From assembly GCA_921293015.1 (NCBI GenBank), contig OV121094.1, positions 35,462,054 through 35,526,053 of the forward strand: a DNA stretch of 64,000 nt. Reading direction: 5' to 3'. The position numbers were made by a program, and so were the translations under genes. This stretch comes from Phorcus lineatus (Eukaryota > Mollusca > Gastropoda > Trochida > Trochidae). Shown one piece after another: positions 33,875 to 45,290 of this stretch (position 1 is the first letter of the stretch; every line of letters begins with the position of its first letter). The notes beneath the pieces are model-generated. The model worked only from the letters and a program-made list of their open reading frames with translations. It was not told the DNA's origin and did no database searches.

Positions 33875-35177
33875 ATGACGACCCAAAAAAAGCGGAAAAC
33901 TGAGGCATATCAACATTCCTCATCTTCGGATGAGGAAACATGTTTCAAGTCATGGCCAAGCTTCGTTGTGATGGAGGGAGGCAGCAATGGTGGTCAGCCA
34001 CTAAAGCTCAATCCCTTTGCCATCGAAAAAGGAATCAAAGGAGTTGCTGGTACAGTAAAAAACATCACTAAACTTCGCACTGGCTCACTTCTCATCGAGT
34101 GTTCAACTCAACAGCAATCGACCAATCTACTAAAACTTACCACTTTTGCTGGGGTGGCTGTCAAAGTCGCCCCTCACCGTTCACTCAACACCTGCAAGGG
34201 CATTGTTCGAGACAGGGATAGAGTACTATCTGACATGTCCGAGGACGAGCTTGTGGCTGAGCTCAAATCACAAGGCGTAACACATGTGAAGATATTCACA
34301 TTCAAGGATAAGGAAAAGAACAAGACCTTTCCATCAAATACATATTTGGTGGAATTTGCTACATCGTCACTTCCTCCTAACATCAAGGCAGGGTATCTTC
34401 TCATCAAGGTGGAATTATACATTCCAAACCCACTTCGGTGCTTCAAGTGCCAAAAGTTTGGACATGGTTCCAACTCTTGCCGTCTGCTAGAAATGTGGCA
34501 AGGGGGACCATGATAGTTCCACCTGTGAAGCTCCTCACATGTGTCCTAATTGCAAAGGGCCCCACATGGCGTCCTCTAAACAATGCCCTACTTTCATCAA
34601 GGAAAGTAAAATAATCAAATTCAAACCTGAAAACAATGTTTCATTTGCTGAGGCCAGGAAACAGGTCTCCGCAAATGATAAAGCTTCCTATGCTGCTGCA
34701 GCAGCTTCAACATCAACATCTTCAACACCTGTTCATAAGGTGTCCATTGCAATCCAGTCAGACTACACCTGGCTTGACAGACCACAAGCAGTTAAATATA
34801 AACCCCAACTGGATAAACCCAAAACAACTCAAACTCAAACTTACAATAACATTTCCATCACTCACTCAGATAAAAAATCAATCTATGATCCTAACAAACC
34901 AACAACTCCTTTACCTAAAAAAACTCCACATTCACCATCTTCTTCTCAATCGAAGCGTTCCAAAAAACGGCAATTGAAAAAGCCCCAATCCTCTGACAGG
35001 GTCACAAAAGCTGACAAGGACCCTGTCAGTGTTGCAAACAGGTTCCAGGACCTTGACTTGGATGTGGACATGGATGATTCCCTTTGTCCATCCAGGTCCA
35101 CAAGACGCTCTCCATCGCGGCAAAGGGCATCCTCAGAGGATCCTGGGGGGCAAAGGCTCTCAAGGCTCCTAGAATAA
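33875..35177 (+). pseudogene. LINE ORF1, gag-like RNA-binding protein, frameshifted
   Basis: The protein would coat LINE RNA. I chose the ATG at 33875 (MTTQKKRKTEAYQH); an in-frame ATG at 33824 would add 17 residues. An RRM-like region (about 33980-34430) precedes CFKCQKFGHGSNSC (about 34438-34480), then a frame break near 34490, a second knuckle remnant ending GDHDSSTC, and CPNCKGPHMASSKQC (34542-34586). The C-terminal third is Ser/Pro/Lys-rich with a basic RSKKRQLKK stretch. Stop TAA at 35175. ORF2 begins 7 bp downstream. The single frame break sits between the first and second knuckles. Confidence 0.88.
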
Positions 35178-35184
35178 TTTTAAA

Positions 35185-38100
35185 ATGTATATTTTCCCTC
35201 CGTTTTTATTAATTATGGCAATTCTTCAGTGGAATTCTCGTGGTTTTAAAGCCAACTTTAATGAGCTTGCTTTACTGGCTCAAACATATAATCTACAGGC
35301 AATATGTCTGCAGGAAACCCATTTTAAACAATCAGATAACACCACCATGCGTGGTTTCACTTTGTATAATGCCTTTTCACCAGACTTGGAAAGAGCCAAG
35401 GGGGGTGCATCAATTCTTGTTAGACAAGGAGTGATTCACAGTCAAATTCCCCTTAAAACTAAACTTCAAGCTGTAGCTGTACAGCTTAGCTTATTTAAAA
35501 CAATAACATTATCTTATATTTATGTTCCACCTTCAGATAAACTTATACTTCAAGATCTTGTTCAGCAACTCCCTAAACCTTTTCTTATTCTTGGGGACTT
35601 TAACAGCCATAATCCCTTGTGGGGAAGTAATTCTACCAATGACAAGGGTAAAAAGTTAGAAGATTTTCTTGGCAATAATGGTCTTTCATTATTTAATGAT
35701 GGGACCAATACGTATTTACATCCTGCTTCAGGAACATATTCTGCAATTGACTTATCTATAACTGACCCATCATTTCTTAATGACTTTATTTGGTCAGTCC
35801 ATGAGGATATGTGTGGCAGTGATCACTTTCCAATAGTATTGGAAGCTGCCCTATCTTCTCCTGAAGAACACAATCCTCATTGGAAGTTTTCCAAAGCAGA
35901 TTGGGACACTTTCTTCCCTCTGCATGGAAAACATAAAATATGAATCAATATTACAATCTGAAGACCCTAGCCAAACATTTTTAGATACATTAATCGAAAT
36001 TGCTGAGGAAACCATTCCTAAAGCAACCTCTAATTCACGTATTGTTAAACCATGGTTTAATGATACATGCAGACAAGACATTCGAGCACGTAAAAAGGCT
36101 GAACGAATGTTCAACAAACATCCTACCCCAGGCAATCTTGATGGCTGTCGCAAAGCTCGGGCTAAGGCTCGCCGCACTGTCAATCAAGAAAAACGCAAAT
36201 TTTGGAGAGGCTATGTCTCTAAAATTAATTCCAGAACGCCTATGAGCAAAGTCTGGAATATGATTAGTAAAATTAAAGGCAAAGGTTCCAAATCATCAAT
36301 AAAGCATCTTAAGGTTAAAGGTGACCTTCTTACATCTAAAACTGATATTGCAAATAAGTTGGCTGAAACAATCTCCAAAAACTCTTCATCAGCAAATTAT
36401 GTACCTGAATTCCAAAAATATCAAAAAGGTACAGGAAAAACAACCACTTAATTTTAATTCTGATAATGGAGAAGATTATAATGAACACTTCTCCCTTTCA
36501 GAACTTAAAACAGCACTTTCTAAAGCACATGATACTGCAACTGGCCCTGATGATATCCATTATCAGCTTTTAAAACATCTACCAGAATCTTGCCTTAAAG
36601 TTTTACTCGAGGTATACATGTATAATCATATATGGGAATCTGGTGATTTTCCACCTTGTTGGCATAATGCCACCATAGTCCCCATTCCTAAACCCGGGAA
36701 GGATCACACAGATCCTTCTAACTATCGCCCGATAGCCTTAACAAGTTGTGTTTGTAAAACTATGGAACGGATTATCAAAGATCGTCTGGTTTGGTACTTG
36801 GAAACCAACAAATTACTAACAGATATCCAATGTGGCTTCCGTAAACAACGTAGTACCACTGATCATCTTGTTCGTTTAGAATCTTTTATTAGAGATGCAT
36901 TTATCAACAAACAACATGCCGTGTCTATCTTTTTTGATTTAGAAAAAGCATACGACACGACTTGGAATCATGGCATCTTAAAGGATCTATTTAATTTTGG
37001 TATGCGAGGTCGTATGCCAGAATTTATGTCCAACTTTTTACATGATCGCCAATTTAAAGTCCGGGTGGGTTTTACCCTATCTGATTTCTTTAATCAGGAA
37101 ATGGGTGTTCCACAAGGAAGCATTTTATCGGTCACATTATTTAGCATTAAAATAAATAGTTTGGCCAAAGTTTTAAATGATCATACTGATGGTTCTCTTT
37201 TTGTTGACGACTTTGGAGTCTCTTGTCGAAGCAAGAATATGCCCTCAATTGAGCGGCAGTTGCAGCTTTGTTTAAATAAAATTCATAAATGGTCGTTAGA
37301 AAACGGCTTTAAATTTTCAAAAGCTAAAACATCTTGTGTGCATTTCTGCAGTATGCGCAAAATGCACAAAGATCCGGAGCTTTTTCTGAATAAGACTCCA
37401 ATCAAAGTCGTGCCTGAGGCCAAATTTCTTGGTCTAACTTTTGACAGTAAACTATCCTTCATTCCACATATTAAAAACCTTAAAGCTAAATGTCTAAAGG
37501 CATTAGATCTTTTGAAGGTCGTGTCAAATGCTAAATGGGGTGGAGATGAAGAAACTCTTCATCATCTCTATCGATCACTTATCCGCTCTAAACTTGATTA
37601 TGGATCCATTATTTATGGATCCGCCCGCCACTCGTACATCAAAATGCTAGATACAATCCACCACCAGGGTCTCAGACTTTGTCTTGGGGCCTTCAGAACA
37701 TCTCCTGTTGAAAGCCTTTACGTCGAGGCTGATGAGCCATCCCTTGGAGATCGATGAGTCATCCCTTGGAGATCGGCTCATCAAGTTAGCACTTCAATAT
37801 ATAACTAAACGCAAATCCAATCTTTCAAATCCAGCTTACAACTGCATATTTAATCCTGGATACCATCAGTTGTATACTTCAAACCCAAAGCAATTCAACC
37901 TCTCGGTATCCGTATTCAACAACATGTTGAAAATTCGGATATCGACCTCACAACTATAGCAGAACATGGTTTGCTGGCCACTCCACCTTGGCAGTTGGTC
38001 AAGCCCCGTGTTGATCTCAGCTTAACCACAAATAAAAAATCAGAAACCAATCAGTTAATATTTCTACAGGCTTTCAATGAACTCCGTGATTTTTATTCTG

Positions 38101-38900
38101 ATTACAAACCAATTTATACTGATGGTTCTAAGGATGGCGGAACAGTTGCAGCAGCAACGGTTACACCTTCAACAACTTATGCTTCAAGGCTGCATGATGG
38201 CAGCAGCATTTTCACAGCTGAAGCAAAGGCCATTCTCAAGGCCATTCGGCATATCAAAAACTCTACTGCTAATAATTACATTATCTTTTCTGACTCTCTA
38301 TCATGCCTTCAGGCTATCAAAAACTGCAAAAGTGATTACCCCATTATTAGGGAAATTTTAACCATTCACAATACATTTCTCGAATGCGACATCGTCTTTT
38401 GCTGGCTTCCTAGCCATATGGGAATAAGAGGCAACAATAAAGCTGACTCAGCAGCTAAGTCAGCTCTTAACTTCAAACATGTCTCACAAACGAAAGTTCC
38501 ATATACAGATTCCAAACCTGCAATAAGAACTTATATAAAACAGCGTTGGCGGTCCCAATGGGACCGACAACAACACAATAAACTTCATGTAATACAACCT
38601 TATTTAGGTTATAAATCTTTATGTTCTTTTACCCGTCAGGAAGCGTGTGTCTTGCGACGATGTCGCATTGGACACACCTATGTCACTCATTCATAACTTT
38701 TAAAGGGGGAAGACCCCCCTGTGTGTATTCCATGTCAGTGTCCCCTCACAGTTAAGCACATCCTGTGCGAGTGCTGGGACACTGCACAAGTAAGGGAAAC
38801 ATTTTATCCAAATGTTTCAATTTCACAACTTTTTAATCAATTCGGTGAACACCGTATTTTATCCTATCTAAAGGAAATCAATCTATTTGATAAGTTGTAG
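35185..38900 (+). pseudogene. LINE ORF2: endonuclease, reverse transcriptase, RNase H; multiple frameshifts
   Basis: Start is 35185, or 35215 (MAILQWNSRG, the usual EN beginning). EN: LQWNSRG, CLQETHF, LGDFNSHNPLWGS, DLSITDP and CGSDHFPIV (to about 35840). RT: NYRPIALTS (36720), FFDLEKAYDTTW (36930), GVPQGSILS (37104) and FVDDFG (37200). RNase H: YTDGSK (38117), FTAEAKAI (38212), FSDSLS (38287) and SHMGIRGNNKAD (38411). A C-terminal C-x2-C...H...C (VCIPC...TVKHILCEC, 38720-38780) precedes TAG at 38898. Frame changes fall near 35935, 36410, 37745, 37900 and 38697. The one at 37745 is caused by a 22-bp tandem duplication (GATGAGCCATCCCTTGGAG...). Dead copy but nearly full length. Confidence 0.92.
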
Positions 38901-39088
38901 AATTTTAAACTTTCTATATCAGCTTTTAACCAACTTTGTGATATTGTGCTGATGTTTTTACAGCCTTCGTGCTGTATCACGTTTTTGCTTTTGCAATCTA
39001 TTTCATTTCATTAAATCTCACGCCGCTAATGGCTGTAATATTGCCCAAGCGGCGTTAAACAATAACTCACTCACTCACTCATAAAGGG

Positions 39089-39486
39089 ATGGCCGATTCT
39101 AAAGAAGACTGATCTTGGTTAGAAGAAATGTTGAAAGAAAAGAATGGTGGCATGGAATATTAATGTCTTAAACAAATCTTATAGATTGTAAATTGAACGA
39201 CCTAAAATATTTTTACATTTTCAAAATGACAGTTCTCGACAAAAAAGGTTATGGTTTATTGTAACACCAGTTGTATGATGTTTGTACTTCAAAATCAGGT
39301 CAATGTATTTCATTTCACATTAAAAACTAGGAAAGTAATACATCGAAATAAAACAGTAGAGCAGCTGGAAACTAAAACAATAAACATGCAGAGAACAGAT
39401 AATGCTTAACGTTGATTTAATTTAAAAGATATTTGAGTTTGATAGGAAAAAAAATGTTTTTGGAATTATATATACACAAGACTTAC
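39089..39486. other. Intronic or intergenic, no feature recognised
   Basis: AT-rich sequence between the LINE target duplication and the candidate host exon 2. Confidence 0.5.
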
Positions 39487-39569
39487 CAATTTAATCAGTG
39501 TTGATATCTCCTCTGAGGGATCGGTGTATACTTCTCGATCTTCCTCTGTAAGTTGAGGCTTTGCTGTAC
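39487..39569 (-). CDS. Candidate host gene, exon 2: acidic segment
   Basis: Minus strand. Acceptor CCCTATTGTCCCAG, 83 nt open, donor AAATTG/GTAAGT. Reads (G)TAKPQLTEEDREVYTDP followed by SEEISTLIKL, ending in phase 0. The other two frames contain stops. Amino-acid composition is polar and protein-like, unlike the AT-rich background. It lies about 400 bp to the right of a LINE insertion. The upstream intron (39570-43798) contains two MITE copies, a poly-C tract and a second MITE family. Confidence 0.55.
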
Positions 39570-39658
39570 CTGGGACAATAGGGCTTCATTCTATCCTGAA
39601 ACAATATATTTTCTCATCAATGTTGTGTTTCTGTGTTGTTGACAGCCTGATATTCTTC

Positions 39659-39692
39659 TCCCCCTCCCCCCCCCCCCCCCCCCCCCCCCCCC
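39659..39692. repeat. Poly-C tract
   Basis: CCCCCTCCCC followed by an uninterrupted run of more than 20 C, then an A-rich stretch. A glycine-rich 64-codon ORF on the minus strand is an artefact of this tract. Confidence 0.95.
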
Positions 39693-41358
39693 AAAAATAA
39701 ATAAGATAAAAACGAATATTTTTTTTTTTGTGGGATATTACGTGAACTCAATTCGTACCAATGGTGTATTCTCTTCATGTAGATGCTAAGCACATCTCTA
39801 GATTTGCACAATTTGTGTAGTTTTTATATGCTCAAAACTGACACAGATGAGCAAGGACACACTTTGTGGTTTAATCAGCTTTATAATGTACGTATATGTA
39901 TTCGGAAAATGCCTGCTTATTGATATCAACACTTTTAGTGGTCTTAGGGTGAGATAAGGAGTATCATTCATAATTTAAGTTTAGGAAAAGAATCGGTTAT
40001 AAACTTGATGATTGGTGCAGCTTCATGAACTGCAGGTCAGACTTTTTCATGTTCTAAAAGGTTCCGTCACCTTCGTTAATGCAACGGTTTTAAAAAATAA
40101 TAAAAAAATGTAGACCTACATGCTACCCTTTGAGACGATGAGTTTATCACGTTTCAGTTTGGACGCTACTTGAATATTACCATGATTTAGCAATATTAAC
40201 TTTATAATCAATCTGATATATTATATACAACAGAAAATATTATTTTAAAACAGGGCCTTTTTAACATCTAGCGTATGAATATAAAGCCTTATAAATCCCC
40301 AAAAACTTTCCTTTGTGAACCAAAATTGAACACAGGTCATGCCTCATAATGTGCAACTAGCAAAGTTAAAGCAATTTCTGGAATATGTAGAAAGACCTTA
40401 TGTTAGTTCATCTGCAGGTCAAGCGCTATTTAACAGAATCAAATCACTTCAGTCAACAGCTACTCCTCTTCCTCTCTGTCATAAGACAGAATACAAGCCT
40501 GCAAGGTTAATTATCCTTTAGCATCAATTTTTCATCCTTATTCTGATATACAAACCCAGCTCTAACTTCAGTTTACAGTGTACAGAACTTATATATTGAG
40601 AAACAAGAGTGGTGCCATGTGCTTTTGATAATGTAAGAACAAATTTAAACTGTCAGTTAACCAATACCAAAACAATAACGTGAATCTGATATCCTACAAC
40701 CAAGTATGCCAAAATGCAAGTATTACTCTTGACATTAGATGGCATATGTTAAATTGGTTGATTAGTATCATAAAACTTTTGATGTAGATTTAAACTTCAA
40801 ATACTGAATAATGAAATTTCAAATCCCATGGTCATATTCAAAGATAGTGAATTATCATATCAAATTTATTCAATCAATTTATTTACTTTTATTGCATAGT
40901 AGTATATAGACATAACTACCAAAATTTAAAAGCATGAAAATGGAGGTGACATGTCATAAACTGTATTAGGGACTGAAGGCTTATGTATGTTATGTCTGGT
41001 CGCTTTCTCACATTTACCTGACACATTGGCTGACTAATGTGTCAAGATGTTTGTAGATTTTGCGGGAAATATCTATTCAGTAAATGGATTGGAAGCCAAT
41101 TTTGTATGACAAATAATTTTTACAGATTAGCAAACTCTATAACCCTTAGAAATAACACACGGAAAACATCTTATTAGTATTTAAAATAAATTTAAATGTT
41201 GTATTTGTTTTCAAAAATAAATGTCAAAGAGAGGGAAAACTTCATTAAATGGCGAATAAAATTGTTGATGTGTAAAGGTAATGGGCGATTTAACTTTGGA
41301 TTGATATTTTAAAGCTATTCCTATGCTGTATCAGACCTATGAAAATACTAAATTAGGT
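39693..41358. other. AT-rich, no gene recognised
   Basis: A 60-codon ORF at 40339-40521 has protein-like composition but no recognised motif or splice context. Otherwise nothing supported. Confidence 0.45.
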
Positions 41359-41649
41359 CATTCTGCTGCATCAGCGTAATTGAATCCCCTGTTTGAGCTC
41401 CTTCCATATACCCTGATCTCCTTTAGGCCAAAAGCCTCGTATAGCTAGCTATCTAACCAGCCAATGAGACGATTCGCATCCAGCAACAGCGGCACAACCC
41501 GGATGGAAAATTTGGAAAAGTAGCTTCAAGCTCCTTGGATAACTACATTTCAAGCCGCGAAAGCCGTACGGGGCTTTTGGCTCGAAAGTGATCAGGGTAT
41601 ATGGAAGGAGATCGATCAGCGGATTCAAATACGCGGTTAAAGCAGGATG
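41359..41649. mobile_element. MITE family 1 copy
   Basis: Terminal repeats CATTCTGCTGCATCAGCGTA and TACGCGGTTAAAGCAGGATG; core GCCAATGAGACGATTCGCAT and GCGGCACAACCCGGATGGAA, reverse orientation to the 14413 copy. Slightly shortened in the middle. Confidence 0.85.
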
Positions 41650-42106
41650 AAATTAGGATGGATGAGTATTGAACTGCAATGTAACAATTAGTACATGGAC
41701 GTCCTGCCAAAGTTGGATGCAAACTAATCAACATCTATATAGTTAAATCATTTCCAAATAATAACGTGATTGGATCACCCATTATATATCTGCGAAACAT
41801 ACAGTGTGGCATGTTAAATTCTTGTTAGCGTGTCATCTTTCTCTTTATCGATTCCTTGGCATAACATGAATCTATTATACCCTATGCTTATCTGCACAGT
41901 ATCAAAAGGAACTAACTAATTGCTGATGTTCATGCTGAACTGGTGTAAATTACCTTTATTCTCATAATCACATCCATAACTTATTTTAAATTCATTGTCA
42001 TTTCATTTATACATAGAAAACGTGAAATTGGATTAAAGTTGTCCAATCTTTCATATGGTATCATCGCCAGGGTTGTTAGTAAATGTTATTGGGGAACAAG
42101 ACCATA

Positions 42107-42436
42107 CATCCTGCTTCATCAGCGTACTTGAATCCGCTGATCAAGCTCCTTCCATATACCCTGCAACCTTTAGGCCAAAAGCCTCGTATCGCTAGCTATC
42201 TAACTAGCCAATGAGACGACTCGCATCCAGCAACATCGGCACAACCAGGATGGAAAATTCAAAAGAGTAGCTTCAAGCTCCCAGGATAACGACATTTCAT
42301 TGGCTTAAAAACCACAGGTGAGCACAGCCACGTACACCAAGCCGAGCCAGATGTACGAGGGATTTGGCTCGAAAGAGATCAGGGTATATTGAAGGAGCTC
42401 GATTAGCGGATTCAAATACGCTGATGCAGCAGGATG
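42107..42436. mobile_element. MITE family 1, best-preserved copy
   Basis: CATCCTGCTTCATCAGCGTA at the left and TACGCTGATGCAGCAGGATG at the right; the inverted repeat continues inward for at least 60 bp (GAATCCGCTGATCAAGCTCC / GGAGCTCGATTAGCGGATTC). The central part is the conserved CCAGCAACATCGGCACAACC segment. About 330 bp, no ORF. Confidence 0.9.
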
Positions 42437-42770
42437 AAGACGATACTGTGAAAACAAGGTCAATGATATTTACATTTTAGGACAACATTCTTCTCTGTTA
42501 AAATCTTTATTCGATTAAGTGATCATATATAACAGTAAGGGTTATTATTTTTTTTATAAAGAATTATTGTTGGATGCATAAGACCGTGCTATGTGATAAT
42601 GATTTATTGATATAATTCTATATTTAATCATCTATAGTCTTTATGACGGATTAAAACTATGCAATTTGCGGAGTCCGATGATAAATCAATGATCTTTCTT
42701 CAAAGGTTGCTTTATTAAAAACATGAACTTAGGCGGGTTTTGTAAATAAATTTAATTTATTAATTTCCCT

Positions 42771-43214
42771 CAGTCTGATTAAAATCGACCCTGTTCCGAG
42801 GAATAAAAGTTTCAAAATATTGACACTATCGAGATTCGAACTCTATCTGTCCAGGCCATCCTCTCCACTAGGTCTGACCGCACCCTACTGTAGCGCACGT
42901 TCTTGCGTAAACTAAGCTAACCAATCACAATGCGTGCGGCAAAAGCATTCGGTATCAGTAGCTAGGGGCAAGTAACTCCCATTTACCATTCGTTAACCTT
43001 GATCGCCGCTATCTTTATTTTAAACGCCATGATGTGATTGGTTCGCTATTGACTAGATTTTGTCTGCGCTAAACTGGTGTCGGCACTTGCGAGCAGTGAG
43101 GCTGCCTTCAGACCTAGTGGAGAGGAAAGCCTAGACAGATAGAGTTCGAATCTCGAAAGAGTCAATATTTTGAAACTTTTATTCCTCGGAACAGGGTCGA
43201 TTTTAATCAGACTG
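42771..43214. mobile_element. MITE family 2 with ~110-bp inverted repeats and 10-bp target duplication
   Basis: CAGTCTGATTAAAATCGACC begins at 42771 and its complement ends at 43214. The arms match for about 110 bp, including ACAGGGTCGATTTTAATCAG and GTTCGAATCTCGA. TAATTTCCCT at 42761-42770 and 43215-43224 is the target duplication. A 9-10 bp duplication with long arms fits Mutator-like MITEs. No ORF inside. Confidence 0.9.
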
Positions 43215-43225
43215 TAATTTCCCTC

Positions 43226-43253
43226 TACACTACACTACACTATACTACACAAG
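43226..43253. repeat. (CTACA)n microsatellite
   Basis: CTACACTACACTACACTATA and CTACAC, directly after the MITE target duplication. Confidence 0.85.
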
Positions 43254-43798
43254 TTGCCTCATTTTTAAACATCGTTGTGTTGTAACAAGGATATTGTAGC
43301 AGATTAAGAAGAAAAAAGACTATGTTAATGGAGTGCATCATAATAATCATAATTATGGAAATAAGTTTTTCTTTCTTAAATGTTTATCCTGAAAACAACT
43401 TCCGAAAAATATGGAAAGGGATAAATATTAACTGAAATATGAGCTAAAATAATATTATCCCGTCAATAAGTATTGTTTTCAGAAAAGAGCAAACAGGCGA
43501 GGCTCTTAATATTAAACAAGTCATTCTCTAGCCTTTATCAATATGTAAAGGCAAGTGAAAATGACCAATATTTATAAACAAAACAAAGTTCTAAGTATGT
43601 TTTACAAAACCCAATTCAGTCGTCAGATAAACATGTTTTCAAGTTCCTCATGAACTCGTTGACATTCTCCTAAAAGTATGTTCTCTCTGCTACGTACCTT
43701 CCAACAAGATCATAATTATTGAAATCTTTGATAACCATAGCCATCACATTCAAAACAATGACCTTTGGAAAACAGAATTTCAAGAACTTAGTACTTAC
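43254..43798. other. AT-rich, nothing recognised
   Basis: Stretch between the MITE and candidate host exon 1, within the proposed first intron. Confidence 0.5.
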
Positions 43799-43871
43799 CA
43801 AGATGAAGGAAACCTAACAGTAACATTAAAGAAAGGTCAGGGATGATGTAAAGACTTCGTACTCTTCGAAC
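43799..43871 (-). CDS. Candidate host gene, exon 1: leader of a small secreted protein
   Basis: Minus strand. Acceptor GACGTTTCCAG, then 73 nt open in one frame, then CTTG/GTAAGTAC. The frame reads ...SLYIIPDLSLMLLLGFLHL and ends one base into a Gly codon. The internal ATG (43826-43824) would give a short hydrophobic leader; an upstream exon could add more, because the frame is open to the acceptor. The phase-1 end fits the exon at 39569-39487 exactly, giving ...FLHL-G-TAKPQL.... A hydrophobic leader followed by polar acidic sequence suggests secretion. No family is identified. Confidence comes from the splice signals and matching phases across three exons. Confidence 0.5.
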
Positions 43872-44377
43872 CTGGAAACGTCAAACAAGTTTTATCTTTT
43901 GTAATCTTAATAAGCTGGAATAAAGCCATTTAAATACATGTGAGAAAATAAAATGTCCTAGATATCAATAATTGTCCAATGCTATATTGAACGGAAGGTA
44001 GTAAGTATTATTCAAAGACTCTTATGAATCCGGCGGTTATTGATTACAAGAAAAAAACCCATTTATTTCATTTATGACAGAAACGAAGATACGCCAATAT
44101 AAAGATAATATTAGAAACAACCAAAATATATTATTAACAATTTAAGACGTCTAGGAATCAATTAATCTCTGAAATGTTTGTTTCATTGAATACGATTCTG
44201 TTTGACCGGACGGTCCATCAGACCTTCAATATCAGAAGAAAAAAATCCTAAAGTGCAGACTACTAACTTCTTCGAAGTACTATAAAATTGAAATTGTGTA
44301 TGGAAAGGTCATGAAATGACAAGAAATGTATGACACGACACATTCACGTTACAAAACAAGCCATCTAAGGTGATTGT

Positions 44378-44613
44378 GATGGGATTTGGGGTTTTACGCC
44401 GCTTTCAAGAGTATTTCACTAAATCGCGGCTGCTAGTTTTAGTGCAAGGATATAGGCCGTAACACCAGTGTGGCTATGCGATGGGGTGAAACCTACGAGC
44501 ATCGGCTGGAACTAGCGAACTATGGGTTAAACCATACTGCAGATTAAGTTGCCGAACCCCTGGCGAGATTCAAAACACGTACCTCTTGCTAACCACTGCG
44601 CTATCTCGCCCCC
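44378..44613 (-). mobile_element. tRNA-derived SINE (family 1), shortened
   Basis: Minus strand. On plus it runs from GATGGGATTTGGGGTTTTAC and GCCGCTTTCAAGAGTATTTC through CGAGCATCGGCTGGAACTAG to the head GCGCTATCTCGCCCCC. The (ACTC)n tail is lost and the A-box region is shortened. Confidence 0.88.
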
Positions 44614-45290
44614 AAACCACTCAATGTTTGCTAAAACAATTGACTATGTATGCGCATACCAAATGTTACAATAAAGATGCATTATTTACTTTAAAATATC
44701 TGGCCGTGTTTTCATTACCTGGCATTCATATCTTACTTACTAAATCATCGTAGAAAGAACACTGCAGCCTTAAACATTTATGCCAAATGGCAAAGTATCC
44801 ATTTTAAATAAGACAAAAAAGATTATTGATAAGTTTATGATTTTTACTTTTAATTAAATCATTCCCTGCTCTGATAAATCAAGCTTTGCTGTTGAATGAG
44901 TCAGTTTTTGTTAGATTATTCATTATCAATTTTAAGAAAATCAGTGTGTATGTGCCTTTCAAATATTTTCTTTAAAAAATTCCATGCTTTTGATGAACAC
45001 GTGTTAAGTATTCATTACAAAAAAATAATGTTTCGTAGAGAAAAGACTTCAACCATGAACGTATTGCTGACATCCCTCAAATGTTTTGTTTGCGATCATG
45101 AACCTACAAAAGTAATTTAAATCCAGTGGAGACAAACTTAACAATTGTATATTTGAATATTAAAGAAAGGATGTTCTAAAACAATATATGTATAAACCAG
45201 ACGGATTTTTTTCAGTATTTTAGATTAATTGATCTGTGACCTTTATTAATGTGCGATCTAGACAGTAAAGATTTCTCAAGTATAGGCCTA
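44614..45290. other. AT-rich, no gene recognised
   Basis: One 74-codon ORF (44896-45120) without recognised motifs. Confidence 0.45.

Larger units (their letters stand above)
33306..39078 (+). mobile_element. Full-length I/Nimb-type LINE, inactivated
   Basis: About 5.8 kb: 5' UTR (33306-33823, starting GAGCCGCACAGGGC), ORF1 with CCHC knuckles, ORF2 with APE endonuclease, RT and RNase H, and a short 3' UTR ending GCGGCGTTAAACAATAACTC and (ACTC)n. Flanked by TCATAAAGGG at 33296-33305 and 39079-39088, though the first bases of the right copy could belong to the tail. RNase H after RT places it in the I group; mollusc Nimb elements have this layout. Confidence 0.93.

Noticed and set aside
33283-33941. 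Minus-strand ORFs over the LINE 5' region
   Set aside because: They run antisense to the LINE 5' UTR and ORF1 and have no supporting features.
43120-43160. Hammerhead-like GTTCGAATCTCGAAAGAG in the MITE family 2 arm
   Set aside because: It resembles stem II plus GAAA but lacks CTGATGA (reads ACAGATAGAG), so the catalytic core is absent.
19103-43871. Assignment of the candidate host gene to the neuropeptide F/Y family
   Set aside because: A few positions match (E-x-Y-x-D-P-x-E, RRF before RR), but there is no amidation Gly and the intron positions differ from those known for the family.
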